In this document: one piece after another, positions 1-5,436 of the stretch | Layout of the letters: each line of letters starts with the position of its first letter | Position numbering within the stretch: position 1 is the stretch's first letter | Source of the DNA: Bacteroidota bacterium | GTDB lineage: Bacteria; Bacteroidota; Bacteroidia; Flavobacteriales; Flavobacteriaceae | DNA length: 5,451 bases | Reading direction: 5' to 3' | Assembly: GCA_023393485.1 (NCBI GenBank) | Contig: JAEWLD010000245.1 | Location: 1 to 5,451 of the forward strand | Notes under the pieces: model-generated | The model's input: the letters and a program-made list of their open reading frames with translations, nothing else | The model's database searches: none | Told to the model about the DNA's origin: nothing | Program-made: the position numbers and the translations under genes

Positions 1-349
1 CTTTTGCATAACGGCTGTTGGCGGTGCGGAAGAGCTTGAAACGTTGGTGGATAAAAATATCATGGACAACGAAATAAGCGCATCCATAGGCAAATATCCC
101 AAGCCCGATCGCGAGCCCGGTTTCGATGATTTCATATTGCCACAACAGGAAAAATCCGATGCTGATGACTGCATAGAAAATAAAAAAAGCATCGTTGCGC
201 TCAAACCACGAGTCATGGTCTTTTTTGTGATGGTCGGCGTGCAAATGCCACAAAAAACCGTGCATGATATATTTATGGCTGAACCACGCCATGAATTCCA
301 TTATGCAAAACGTCAGAAAAAAAACGAGTATGTGAATCCAAACGGGCAT
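1..349 (-). CDS. crtZ: Beta-carotene 3-hydroxylase, C-terminus cut by window edge
   Basis: Di-iron membrane hydroxylase of the fatty-acid-hydroxylase superfamily that adds 3-hydroxyl groups to the beta-ionone rings of beta-carotene, giving cryptoxanthin and zeaxanthin. The minus strand reads an open frame of 116 codons beginning MPVWIHILVFFLTF and running off the window. Seen: an N-terminal hydrophobic helix (about residues 3-19), then the histidine boxes H25-KYIM-H30 (HX4H) and H37-AD-HH (HX2HH), two further hydrophobic segments (about 54-70 and 78-95), and H96-D-IFI-H101. The last HxxHH box of the family would fall just past the edge, so the missing part is probably a few dozen residues. 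The ATG overlaps the crtB stop by one base (TGATG), consistent with translational coupling as the last visible gene of the merR-crtI-crtB-crtZ operon. No Shine-Dalgarno sequence is visible. Assignment is by motif recognition and context. Confidence 0.93.
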   Translation of the reverse strand, partial: MPVWIHILVFFLTFCIMEFMAWFSHKYIMHGFLWHLHADHHKKDHDSWFERNDAFFIFYAVISIGFFLLWQYEIIETGLAIGLGIFAYGCAYFVVHDIFIHQRFKLFRTANSRYAK

Positions 350-1212
350 CACAACATATTTAATTTATACGAAAAATAACACTTGGCGAACAGCCCGAAT
401 TTCTCATAATCGGGTACGCGGATGCGGCGGCTTTTGATTTGGGCCGATGGCGTGCTCTTTAGTTTCGACAACAATTTCCGATAATAAATATAAGCGGTGT
501 AAACCCCAAATTTTGCTTCAAGCGGCAGGGCCAAAATGCCTTCGTAGCCTTTTTTGAAATCGTCTTCAATTTCATCGATGATCGCTTTCTTGGCATGTTC
601 ATCGAGCCTGTCGAGATTGGCCTGCGGAAAATAACTGCGGTGCAATTGGTCGTGGTCGGATTTCAGATCGCGGAGGAAGTTGACTTTCTGGAATGCAGAA
701 CCGAGCCGCATTGCCGAGAACTTGAGTTCGTCGTATTTTTTTTCGTCGCCGCGGACAAAGACTTTCAGACACATCAGCCCAACCACATCGGCAGAACCGT
801 AAATGTATTCGGCGTATTCTTCGTGCGTTTTGTAGTCCGACTTGGTCAGGTCAAGCGCCATGCTTTTCATAAAAGTGCTGACCAGTTCAATCGGAATATC
901 ATATTTATGGACCGTATGCTGAAAGGCGTTCAGCACCGGATTAAGGCTGATGCGTTGCCTGAGTGCGCGCTGCAAATCTTCCTCAAAAAGCCCGAATAAG
1001 TCGTTTTTGTCATAGTCGTGGAAGCTGTCGACAATCTCGTCGGCAAGGCGTACAAATCCATAAATATTGTAAATGTCCTGCCTGATTGATGAGGAGAGCA
1101 TTTTGACTGCCGCCGAAAACGACGTGCTGTAATTTTTGGTCACGCTTCGGCAGCATTCGTTTGAAACGACGTCAAATAATGCTTTCGGTGATTGGATGAC
1201 ATTGGCTTTCAT
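349..1212 (-). CDS. crtB: Phytoene synthase (squalene/phytoene synthase family)
   Basis: Condenses two geranylgeranyl diphosphates head-to-head into 15-cis-phytoene, the first committed step of carotenoid synthesis; soluble or loosely membrane-bound and Mg2+-dependent. The 287-residue product is a usual length for the family. Seen: SFSAAVKMLSS (31-41), which corresponds to the family's substrate-entry region; the first aspartate-rich motif RLADEIVD with D58 and D62; the YGSADVVGLM segment (138-147), equivalent to the conserved Y-C-x-x-V-A-G-x-V-G region; and the second aspartate-rich motif QKVNFLRDLKSD with D182 and D186, followed by the typical RSYFP (192-196). The C-terminus RRIRVPDYEKFGLFAKCYFSYKL is typical of bacterial CrtB. 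The start overlaps the crtI stop as ATGA (four bases) and the stop overlaps the crtZ start, so it sits in the middle of a tightly packed operon. Squalene synthase (HpnD-like) is the main alternative, but placement between crtI and crtZ favours phytoene synthase. Confidence 0.95.
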   Translation of the reverse strand: MKANVIQSPKALFDVVSNECCRSVTKNYSTSFSAAVKMLSSSIRQDIYNIYGFVRLADEIVDSFHDYDKNDLFGLFEEDLQRALRQRISLNPVLNAFQHTVHKYDIPIELVSTFMKSMALDLTKSDYKTHEEYAEYIYGSADVVGLMCLKVFVRGDEKKYDELKFSAMRLGSAFQKVNFLRDLKSDHDQLHRSYFPQANLDRLDEHAKKAIIDEIEDDFKKGYEGILALPLEAKFGVYTAYIYYRKLLSKLKSTPSAQIKSRRIRVPDYEKFGLFAKCYFSYKLNML

Positions 1213-2669
1213 GACTTTGTTTTGTTAATGAGCGCTGCGGCTAGCTTTCCCGAGATCAACGCTGGCGGCACGCCTGGGCCGGGAACGGTGAGCTGGCCGG
1301 TAAAAAACAGATTCGCGACTTTGCCGCTTTTGAGTTTTGGCCGCAAAAAAGCAGTTTGCCAAAGCGTATTGGCCAAGCCATAGGCGTTTCCCTTATATGA
1401 ATTGTAGGCCGAGATGAAATCCTTGCTGCCAAACGATTCGCTAAATATAATGTTATTTCTCACTTGCTGTTTGGTAAGGCGCTCAAACCGGTGTATGATT
1501 TTCTCAAAATATTGGTTTCGCAATGCCTGAGTGTCCTGAATCCCGGGCGCGAGCGGAATCAGGAAAATGCCCGATTCGCAACTTTCTGGCGCGGCAGCTT
1601 TGTCTGTCTTCGATGGAAAGCTCGCGTAAAACAACGGTTTTTCAGGCCATTCGGGCGTGTCGTAAATTGCTTTTGCGTGCTCGTAGAAATCGGCATCGAA
1701 AAAAAGCGTATGATGCCCGACATTATTGAGCTTTTTATCAAAGCCCACATAAAACAGCAGGGCGGAAGGCGCGAAGGTTCTGCGCTCCCAATATTTTTCT
1801 GAATATGTACGATATTTCTTGGGAAGAAGCGTCTCGGTGTGATGGTAATCGGCGCCGCTGAGCACGAGATCTGCCGCCAATGGTTTTCCGTTACAAACGA
1901 TTCCGGCCGCTTTGCCGCCATTGACCACGATGTTATCGACTGTTGCATTGGTGACGATTTTCACGCCCTGTTCAACAGCCAATTTGCCGATGGCATCAAC
2001 AACGCTGTGCATGCCATTTTCCGGATACCACGTACCGAGGCCAAAATCGGCGTAATTCATAAAGTTATAGAATGGCGGCGTATCTGAGGGTTTTGCGCCC
2101 AGGAACAACACAGGAAACTCGAGGATTTGTATCAGTTTTTTATTTTTGAAAAGTCTGCGGACGTCACCGCTTACACTGCCGATGAATTGGCCAAGGTTCG
2201 TAATCGTATCGGCCGTAACCAGTTCGAGCGGCGAAATGCCCGGGCGATAGACCAAATCTGAAATCGCGATATCATAATTTTTTTTGGCCTTGCCGATGAA
2301 CTTCCTGAGTTTCGCACCGCTGCCTTTCTCAATGGTTTCAAACGTTTCGGCTATTCGGTCGAGGTTGTCCGATATATCGACATAGTCATCATCGCCAAAA
2401 TAAACACGATATGCAGGCGAGAGTTTTCCAAGTGTATAATAGTCCGACGGTCTTTTTCCGAAATCAGCGAAAAATCGTTCAAACACATCGGGCATCCAAT
2501 ACCAGGTCGGGCCAAGGTCAAACGTAAACCCGTTTTTTTTCAACTGGCGCGCGCGTCCGCCGATCGTCGCGTTTTTTTCAAAAATAGTGACGTTGTTTCC
2601 GGCCTGTGCGAGATAACAGGCAGCAGAAAGTGAGGAAAAACCCGAACCGATGATGTAAATCTGTTTCAT
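1209..2669 (-). CDS. crtI: Phytoene desaturase (lycopene-forming type)
   Basis: FAD-dependent desaturase expected to convert 15-cis-phytoene through successive dehydrogenations into all-trans-lycopene at the membrane. The 486-residue product is a normal CrtI length. Seen: an N-terminal Rossmann motif IIGSGFSSLSAACYLAQAG (6-24) with E31 at the ribose-binding end of the second strand, then GGRA (37-40) and GFTFDLGPTWYWMP (47-60), all hallmarks of the CrtI family. The C-terminal FAD-contacting segment FFTGQLTVPGPGVPPALISG (455-474) is also diagnostic. The third glycine of the usual GxGxxG is serine here (GSGFSS), which I believe is common in Bacteroidota CrtI. It is the first biosynthetic gene after the regulator, 61 bases downstream of it, and the start ATG is preceded by A/T-rich repeats but no Shine-Dalgarno sequence. 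The number of desaturation steps is inferred from the pathway, not readable from sequence. A diapophytoene desaturase (CrtN) or ketolase (CrtO) is less likely given the crtB and crtZ neighbours. Confidence 0.95.
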   Translation of the reverse strand: MKQIYIIGSGFSSLSAACYLAQAGNNVTIFEKNATIGGRARQLKKNGFTFDLGPTWYWMPDVFERFFADFGKRPSDYYTLGKLSPAYRVYFGDDDYVDISDNLDRIAETFETIEKGSGAKLRKFIGKAKKNYDIAISDLVYRPGISPLELVTADTITNLGQFIGSVSGDVRRLFKNKKLIQILEFPVLFLGAKPSDTPPFYNFMNYADFGLGTWYPENGMHSVVDAIGKLAVEQGVKIVTNATVDNIVVNGGKAAGIVCNGKPLAADLVLSGADYHHTETLLPKKYRTYSEKYWERRTFAPSALLFYVGFDKKLNNVGHHTLFFDADFYEHAKAIYDTPEWPEKPLFYASFPSKTDKAAAPESCESGIFLIPLAPGIQDTQALRNQYFEKIIHRFERLTKQQVRNNIIFSESFGSKDFISAYNSYKGNAYGLANTLWQTAFLRPKLKSGKVANLFFTGQLTVPGPGVPPALISGKLAAALINKTKS

Positions 2670-2703
2670 TTGTCTAACAAATTTAAATAAAAGCTAAACA
2701 AAA
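2669..2703 (-). promoter_or_regulatory. Candidate crtI promoter with CarH-like operator repeats
   Basis: The bases directly before crtI hold several overlapping elements. On the plus strand two adjacent 11-mers, AATTTAAATAA (2680-2690) and AAGCTAAACAA (2691-2701), agree at 8 of 11 positions. The second fits nAnnTnnACAn, the Thermus CarH operator repeat as I remember it, and the first fits it except for one base. A short inverted repeat TTTGT-CTA-ACAAA (2669-2681) abuts the start codon. Reading with the gene, TAAATTTG (2678-2685) matches the Bacteroidota -7 element TAnnTTTG, and a TTG (2699-2701) lies 13 bases upstream of it, closer than the usual spacing of about 17-23. A transcript from this -7 box would be almost leaderless. 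The site lies between the regulator and its presumed target, so control by the MerR protein is plausible. The repeats are clear; their function is inferred. Confidence 0.5.
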
Positions 2704-2730
2704 TAAAAACTTTTATCAGAAGATTGGCTT

Positions 2731-3627
2731 TTACAATTCTTTGACACACCGGTCAATTGACTGGAATGTCTTTATTTTTTCGGGCAAAGTGGCCGGCTCC
2801 AGTGCTGCTGTGTTTCTGCCCAACAGCCAAACTTCGGCTTCGCGGCTGATGACACCATCATACAATTTGTCGATGTAGGCAAGGATTTCGTCAGGATGCG
2901 GCGCTATTGTAAAATAGGTTATGTAGGTGATATTGTCAAAGTATTTCTTGACGTCTTTCAAACAACTCAGCGGAACATTGGCGCCGAGATAAATGGCCTT
3001 GTAGCCATGGCGCATTATTTCGTAATTGAGGAACATCAGCCCGATTTCGTGGATTTCGCCTTCGGGTAAATACAGTACAAAAATTTTCTCGTGCCGCGTC
3101 GGCGCCAAGGTCTGAAGTTTTTCTGTATTGACCAGTATTTTCTGGCGGACCAGATTGCTGATGAAATGCTCCTGGGCGGGCGTTACGGTATTGGTTTGCC
3201 AAAGCAGCCCGATTTCTTCCATCAGCGGCAGGACAACCTCGTAAAATATTTCGGGAAATGTTTTGTCGGCAAGCAGCCGGTCATAAGTCTCGATGAAAAG
3301 CGCCTGATCAAAGTGCATCATCGCAATTTTGAAAGCATTGACCGCGTGCAGTCCGACGCTTTTTCGCGAAATGATTTCGTTGACCATTGCCGGAATCCGG
3401 TCTTCGTCGAGTTTTGATATTTTTGAAATCTTGTAGCCGTGATTGTGGAGCAGACTGATGTTGAGCAATTTTTGCAGTGCCGCGGTGTCGTAATACCTGA
3501 TGTTGGTATCGGTACGCATCGGCCGGAGCACGTTGTATCTTTTTTCCCAAATCCGGATTGTGTGCGCCTTGATTCCCGATAGATTCTCAAGATCCTTTAT
3601 ACTGAAGACGCTTTTAACGTTGTTCAT
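2731..3627 (-). CDS. MerR-family cobalamin-binding regulator, CarH/LitR type
   Basis: Predicted light- or cobalamin-responsive transcription factor controlling the carotenoid genes downstream. Seen in order: a MerR winged-helix domain (about 7-75) with the signature IKAHTIRIWEKRYNVLRP (19-36) and NIRYYD (42-47); a helical cobalamin-capping domain (about 90-170) with the Wx9EH motif W143...E153-H154; and a flavodoxin-like B12-binding domain (about 180-298) with E191-I-H193-E-I-G196, the ExHxxG variant of DxHxxG whose histidine is the lower axial cobalt ligand. Family knowledge: Thermus and Myxococcus CarH bind DNA as adenosylcobalamin tetramers in the dark and release it in light. The residue after W143 is Q144, where Thermus CarH has the His132 that forms the light-state bis-His adduct. 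The length of 298 residues is normal for the family. An inverted repeat flanks its start codon, suggesting autoregulation. The terminator upstream isolates it from the preceding gene, and the operon continues into crtI without a convincing terminator. Confidence 0.93.
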   Translation of the reverse strand: MNNVKSVFSIKDLENLSGIKAHTIRIWEKRYNVLRPMRTDTNIRYYDTAALQKLLNISLLHNHGYKISKISKLDEDRIPAMVNEIISRKSVGLHAVNAFKIAMMHFDQALFIETYDRLLADKTFPEIFYEVVLPLMEEIGLLWQTNTVTPAQEHFISNLVRQKILVNTEKLQTLAPTRHEKIFVLYLPEGEIHEIGLMFLNYEIMRHGYKAIYLGANVPLSCLKDVKKYFDNITYITYFTIAPHPDEILAYIDKLYDGVISREAEVWLLGRNTAALEPATLPEKIKTFQSIDRCVKEL

Positions 3628-3656
3628 GTTTTAATAAAATACGTTAAACAAAAATA
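3613..3656 (-). promoter_or_regulatory. Candidate autoregulatory promoter/operator of the MerR gene
   Basis: An 8-base inverted repeat, TTTAACGT (3613-3620) and ACGTTAAA (3641-3648), brackets the start codon of the regulator with 20 bases between the arms. Read with the gene, the upstream arm merges with TTTTGTTTAAC (3642-3652), which differs by one base from TTTTGTTTAGC before crtI. An exact -7 element, TATTTTTG (3649-3656, TAnnTTTG), overlaps the same motif, so a bound regulator would cover the promoter. No TTG lies at the usual -33 distance, and no Shine-Dalgarno sequence precedes the ATG. About 70 further bases up to the terminator show nothing I can assign. The repeats and the octamer are seen; autorepression is inferred. 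Confidence 0.5.
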
Positions 3657-3730
3657 CGGAAAGTTTTGTCTTTTTGATCTTTGCGCTTTTCAATTCTTCC
3701 GCCGCGACGGGATTGACGTAGCAATTTCAC

Positions 3731-3761
3731 AAAAAAATACCCGCAGCTGCTACGGGTATTT
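3731..3761 (-). terminator. Rho-independent terminator of the acidic-protein gene
   Basis: On the minus strand, about 17 bases after the stop codon of the acidic-protein gene, AAATACCCGTAG (3761-3750) pairs with CTGCGGGTATTT (3746-3735). This makes a 12-base-pair stem with one G-U wobble and a CAG loop, running straight into a T-tract (seven Ts ending at 3731). It is the clearest intrinsic terminator in the window and separates that gene from the carotenoid operon. Read from the plus strand the hairpin is followed by a T-rich but interrupted stretch, so termination in that direction would be weak, and no plus-strand gene needs it. Confidence 0.87.
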
Positions 3762-3778
3762 CGTTCTTCTTCATGCAA

Positions 3779-4084
3779 TTATACGGCGCTGCCCGGACCG
3801 CTCGGATCTGTACTGTCCGGCAACGGGCTGTCTAATGGATCGGTATGTCCCCAATCGCGTGGTTCTTCTTCATCTTCGGCATCTTCATCGGTATCGTCTT
3901 CGTCTTGCGGATCGTCTCCGGCCGCGTATAATTTCGGGTTTTCGTTTTCGTTGTTATATGAAGTCAGCATTTCTGCCGTGTCTTCAGATTCAGATTCGGC
4001 CAATTGCCAATCGCCTTGATGTTCAGCATCGCGCCATTGGGTTTGTTCGTCGTTGGGAGCTGTTTTTTTATTTTCATTTTCCAT
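3779..4084 (-). CDS. Small highly acidic protein of unknown function
   Basis: A 101-residue product that I do not recognise. Seen: 33 Asp/Glu against 5 Lys/Arg, no cysteine, and a dense acidic block (57-77, DDPQDEDDTDEDAEDEEEP and beyond). The tail is rich in Pro, Ser and Gly (about 81-101). There is no signal peptide, membrane segment or obvious fold, so the protein is probably largely disordered and cytoplasmic. The start MENENKK is chosen because AAGG lies a few bases before the ATG and the composition changes there; an in-frame ATG 14 codons further upstream (4126) would add a dissimilar hydrophobic stretch. The gene stands alone: 81 bases separate it from the oxidoreductase upstream, and it has its own terminator. 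No convincing promoter octamer was found; TATCTTTA in the leader misses the -7 consensus by one base. Similar short acidic proteins are common and uncharacterised in Bacteroidota. The strong terminator supports a real gene. Confidence 0.75.
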   Translation of the reverse strand: MENENKKTAPNDEQTQWRDAEHQGDWQLAESESEDTAEMLTSYNNENENPKLYAAGDDPQDEDDTDEDAEDEEEPRDWGHTDPLDSPLPDSTDPSGPGSAV

Positions 4085-4165
4085 GACCTTAATTTTTGTG
4101 TTTCGATAAAGATAGAAAGCGGTCATCGCAAATGTTTTACGGTTTTTTAAAAAAAGGTTATTCGA

Positions 4166-5080
4166 TTATGGGATTTCAAACCCCTCAAGAATCAACGATT
4201 TGCTTGCGGCAATCCCGGCGGTTGTTCCACTCGCTACCGCATTGGCGACGGTTCGCATACGGGAACAATTGTCGCCAGACGCATAAACGCCTTTCACCGA
4301 AGTTTCCTGAAGCGCATCGGTTTGGATGAATCCTTCAGGCGTCATTTCGCAGCCGAGCATTTCGGTAAATGCACAATGATGTTTAAACGGCCGGGGCGAA
4401 TACAGCGCGTTGAGGTTGAATTTGCTTCCATCTGCAAACACGAGATTTTCTATCTGGCCGCGGGTTTGCTCCAATCTTACAATCGGCTTTTCGACGATTT
4501 TTATTTGCCGGCTCGCGAGAACCGATGCCTGGTCAACCGTGATCGCCGAATCACCGTTTGTAAAAACCGTCAGATCATCGGTCCAGTTAGAAATCAGCTT
4601 CGCGAATTCAAACGCCTGATCGCCGTTGCCGAGAATGCCGGTTTTCCGATGTCGGACTTCGTACCCGTGACAATATGGGCAATGGATGGCGGAAATGCCC
4701 CAACTCTCGGCGAATCCTTCGATGTCGGGCATAATATCGGTGATTCCCGTGGCGAAGATCAGTTTGGACGCTGTAAAAATACTGCCGCCATCCAATTCGA
4801 TTTGAAAGCCGCCGTCGATTTTTTTACCGCTGACCGCAAAACCGTCGACAAACTGGACAGATTGATATTTCCCGGCTTGGACACGCGCTTTTTTCGCGAT
4901 CGCGGCCGGCGGCAAACCGTCCTGAGTCAAAAAATTGTGCGAATGTGGCGTTTGTGCGTTGCACGGCTTTCCGCCATCGATCACGAGAACGTTCTTTAAG
5001 GCGCGGCCCAAAGCCATTGCGGCTGCAAGACCTGAATAACTTCCGCCGATGATGATTGTGTCAAATTTTGCTGTTTTCAT
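4166..5080 (-). CDS. Thioredoxin-reductase-like FAD/NAD(P)-dependent oxidoreductase
   Basis: Class II pyridine-nucleotide disulfide oxidoreductase, about 304 residues from the ATG at 5080. Seen (numbering from that ATG): FAD-binding IIIGGSYSGLAAA (8-20); a redox-active pair C134-P-Y-C137 inside IHCPYCHGYEV; an NAD(P)-binding GNGDQA (151-156); and the second FAD motif GVYASGD (264-270) followed by the helix RTVANAVASGTTAG. The domain order (FAD, NAD(P) with CxxC, FAD) is that of thioredoxin reductase. The active site is CPYC rather than the classical CATC, and the HRRxxxR motif that binds the NADPH phosphate is absent. This places it closer to GliT/HlmI-like dithiol oxidases and uncharacterised Bacteroidota homologues than to true TrxB; the substrate cannot be read from sequence. 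Remembered homologues begin at this MKTxKFD, and the A-rich leader before it looks like a normal start region, but an in-frame GTG at 5188 would give a 340-residue form (see next entry). No clear terminator follows. Confidence 0.88.
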   Translation of the reverse strand: MKTAKFDTIIIGGSYSGLAAAMALGRALKNVLVIDGGKPCNAQTPHSHNFLTQDGLPPAAIAKKARVQAGKYQSVQFVDGFAVSGKKIDGGFQIELDGGSIFTASKLIFATGITDIMPDIEGFAESWGISAIHCPYCHGYEVRHRKTGILGNGDQAFEFAKLISNWTDDLTVFTNGDSAITVDQASVLASRQIKIVEKPIVRLEQTRGQIENLVFADGSKFNLNALYSPRPFKHHCAFTEMLGCEMTPEGFIQTDALQETSVKGVYASGDNCSRMRTVANAVASGTTAGIAASKSLILEGFEIP

Positions 5081-5188
5081 GTTTTCGTTTTTTGTGATTT
5101 TAAAAAATCGCAATGGTACTGCAAAGGTCAAAGCCGCCATCGCTGCGCGGCCAATGAATCTGCGCCGGCCGGTCGCAAAATCGTTCAC
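5081..5188 (-). other. In-frame Tat-signal-like N-terminal extension of the oxidoreductase
   Basis: Thirty-six codons, open and in frame with the oxidoreductase, begin at a GTG that overlaps the upstream stop codon as GTGA. The encoded peptide contains R8-R9-R10-F11-I12-G13, a fair match to the twin-arginine motif (S/T)RRxFLK, then a moderately hydrophobic stretch (about 15-26, AAMAALTFAVPL) and a polar tail KITKNEN. No A-x-A cleavage site is evident. The first two thirds (5110-5188) are G/C-rich like coding DNA, while 5081-5109 is A/T-rich like an intergenic leader. Two readings are possible: a true exported or membrane-anchored form of the enzyme, or the 5' remnant of a deleted Tat-exported gene that happens to remain in frame. 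The overlap favours translation from here; the homologue start favours 5080. Confidence 0.5.
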
Positions 5189-5403
5189 TGCGGTTTCTTC
5201 GCGAGTCGTTTAACGACAAAATCGACGAACGGCACGCCAGCGAACACGAGCCAGGGCACGAGCGTCAAAGTCAGCAGCAGCGTTCGGATGTAAAGCGGCA
5301 ACACGGCTAATGGTTCGCCCAAAAAATAAAGGAATAAAGTGATTGACGGATAAATCGCTGCCCATATTTTAAGTGAAGCGATCAATTTCGTTTTTGTTTT
5401 CAT
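5185..5403 (-). CDS. Small two-helix membrane protein, unknown function
   Basis: A 72-residue hydrophobic protein with no assigned function. Seen: a Lys-rich start (MKTKTKLIASLK), a first membrane segment at about 13-33 (IWAAIYPSITLFLYFLGEPL) and a second at about 39-63 (IRTLLLTLTLVPWLVFAGVPFV), ending in a basic tail KRLAKKPQ. With Lys/Arg at both ends, both termini are probably cytoplasmic and the EPLAVLP loop external. The pattern LKIWxAIYPSI...LP...RTLxLTxxLVPWxVF resembles short proteins I recall from Bacteroidota and other bacteria, and the C-terminal membrane part of some antibiotic-biosynthesis-monooxygenase-like proteins, but that is memory, not a search. A GTGA overlap couples it to the reading frame of the following gene, and a -7-like promoter octamer lies about 25 bases before its ATG, so it is likely the first gene of a two-gene unit. 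Confidence 0.8.
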   Translation of the reverse strand: MKTKTKLIASLKIWAAIYPSITLFLYFLGEPLAVLPLYIRTLLLTLTLVPWLVFAGVPFVDFVVKRLAKKPQ

Positions 5404-5428
5404 AAAAGCTTGATTTAAAATTATTTGG

Positions 5429-5436
5429 CAAAATTA
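5429..5436 (-). promoter_or_regulatory. Candidate -7 promoter element of the membrane-protein gene
   Basis: Read with the gene, TAATTTTG matches the Bacteroidota -7 consensus TAnnTTTG exactly and lies 25 bases before the ATG at 5403, a sensible distance for a short leader. The matching -33 TTG would fall at or beyond the window edge, so only half the promoter can be assessed. An octamer with six fixed positions in A/T-rich DNA can occur by chance. Confidence 0.4.

Noticed and set aside
44..379. A 111-codon plus-strand frame at the left end.
   Set aside because: It lies opposite crtZ, whose histidine boxes and membrane segments are unmistakable on the minus strand.
2703..2716. ATAAAA-AC-TTTTAT inverted repeat between the regulator and crtI, considered as a terminator or attenuator.
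   Set aside because: Six A-T pairs and a two-base loop make a negligible RNA hairpin; read-through from the regulator into crtI remains likely.
3727..3774. A 15-residue minus-strand frame (MKKNEIPVAAAGIFL) just after the acidic-protein gene, considered as a leader peptide.
   Set aside because: It coincides with the terminator hairpin and T-tract, has no start signals, and the next gene is beyond the terminator with its own promoter-like sites.
4143..4154. TTTTTTAAAAAA palindrome after the oxidoreductase gene, considered as its terminator.
   Set aside because: The stem is only A-T pairs with no real loop, and the flanking GG on both sides cannot pair, so it is not a convincing hairpin.
4322..4999. 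A 225-codon open frame on the plus strand opposite the oxidoreductase gene.
   Set aside because: It is fully antisense to a gene with clear FAD, CxxC and NAD(P) motifs, shows no recognisable domain, and has the odd Cys/Arg/Phe-rich composition typical of shadow frames.
5096..5109. GATTTT-AA-AAAATC inverted repeat in the leader before the oxidoreductase ATG at 5080.
   Set aside because: Too short and too A/T-rich to claim as an operator or hairpin; only noted as part of an A/T-rich leader.
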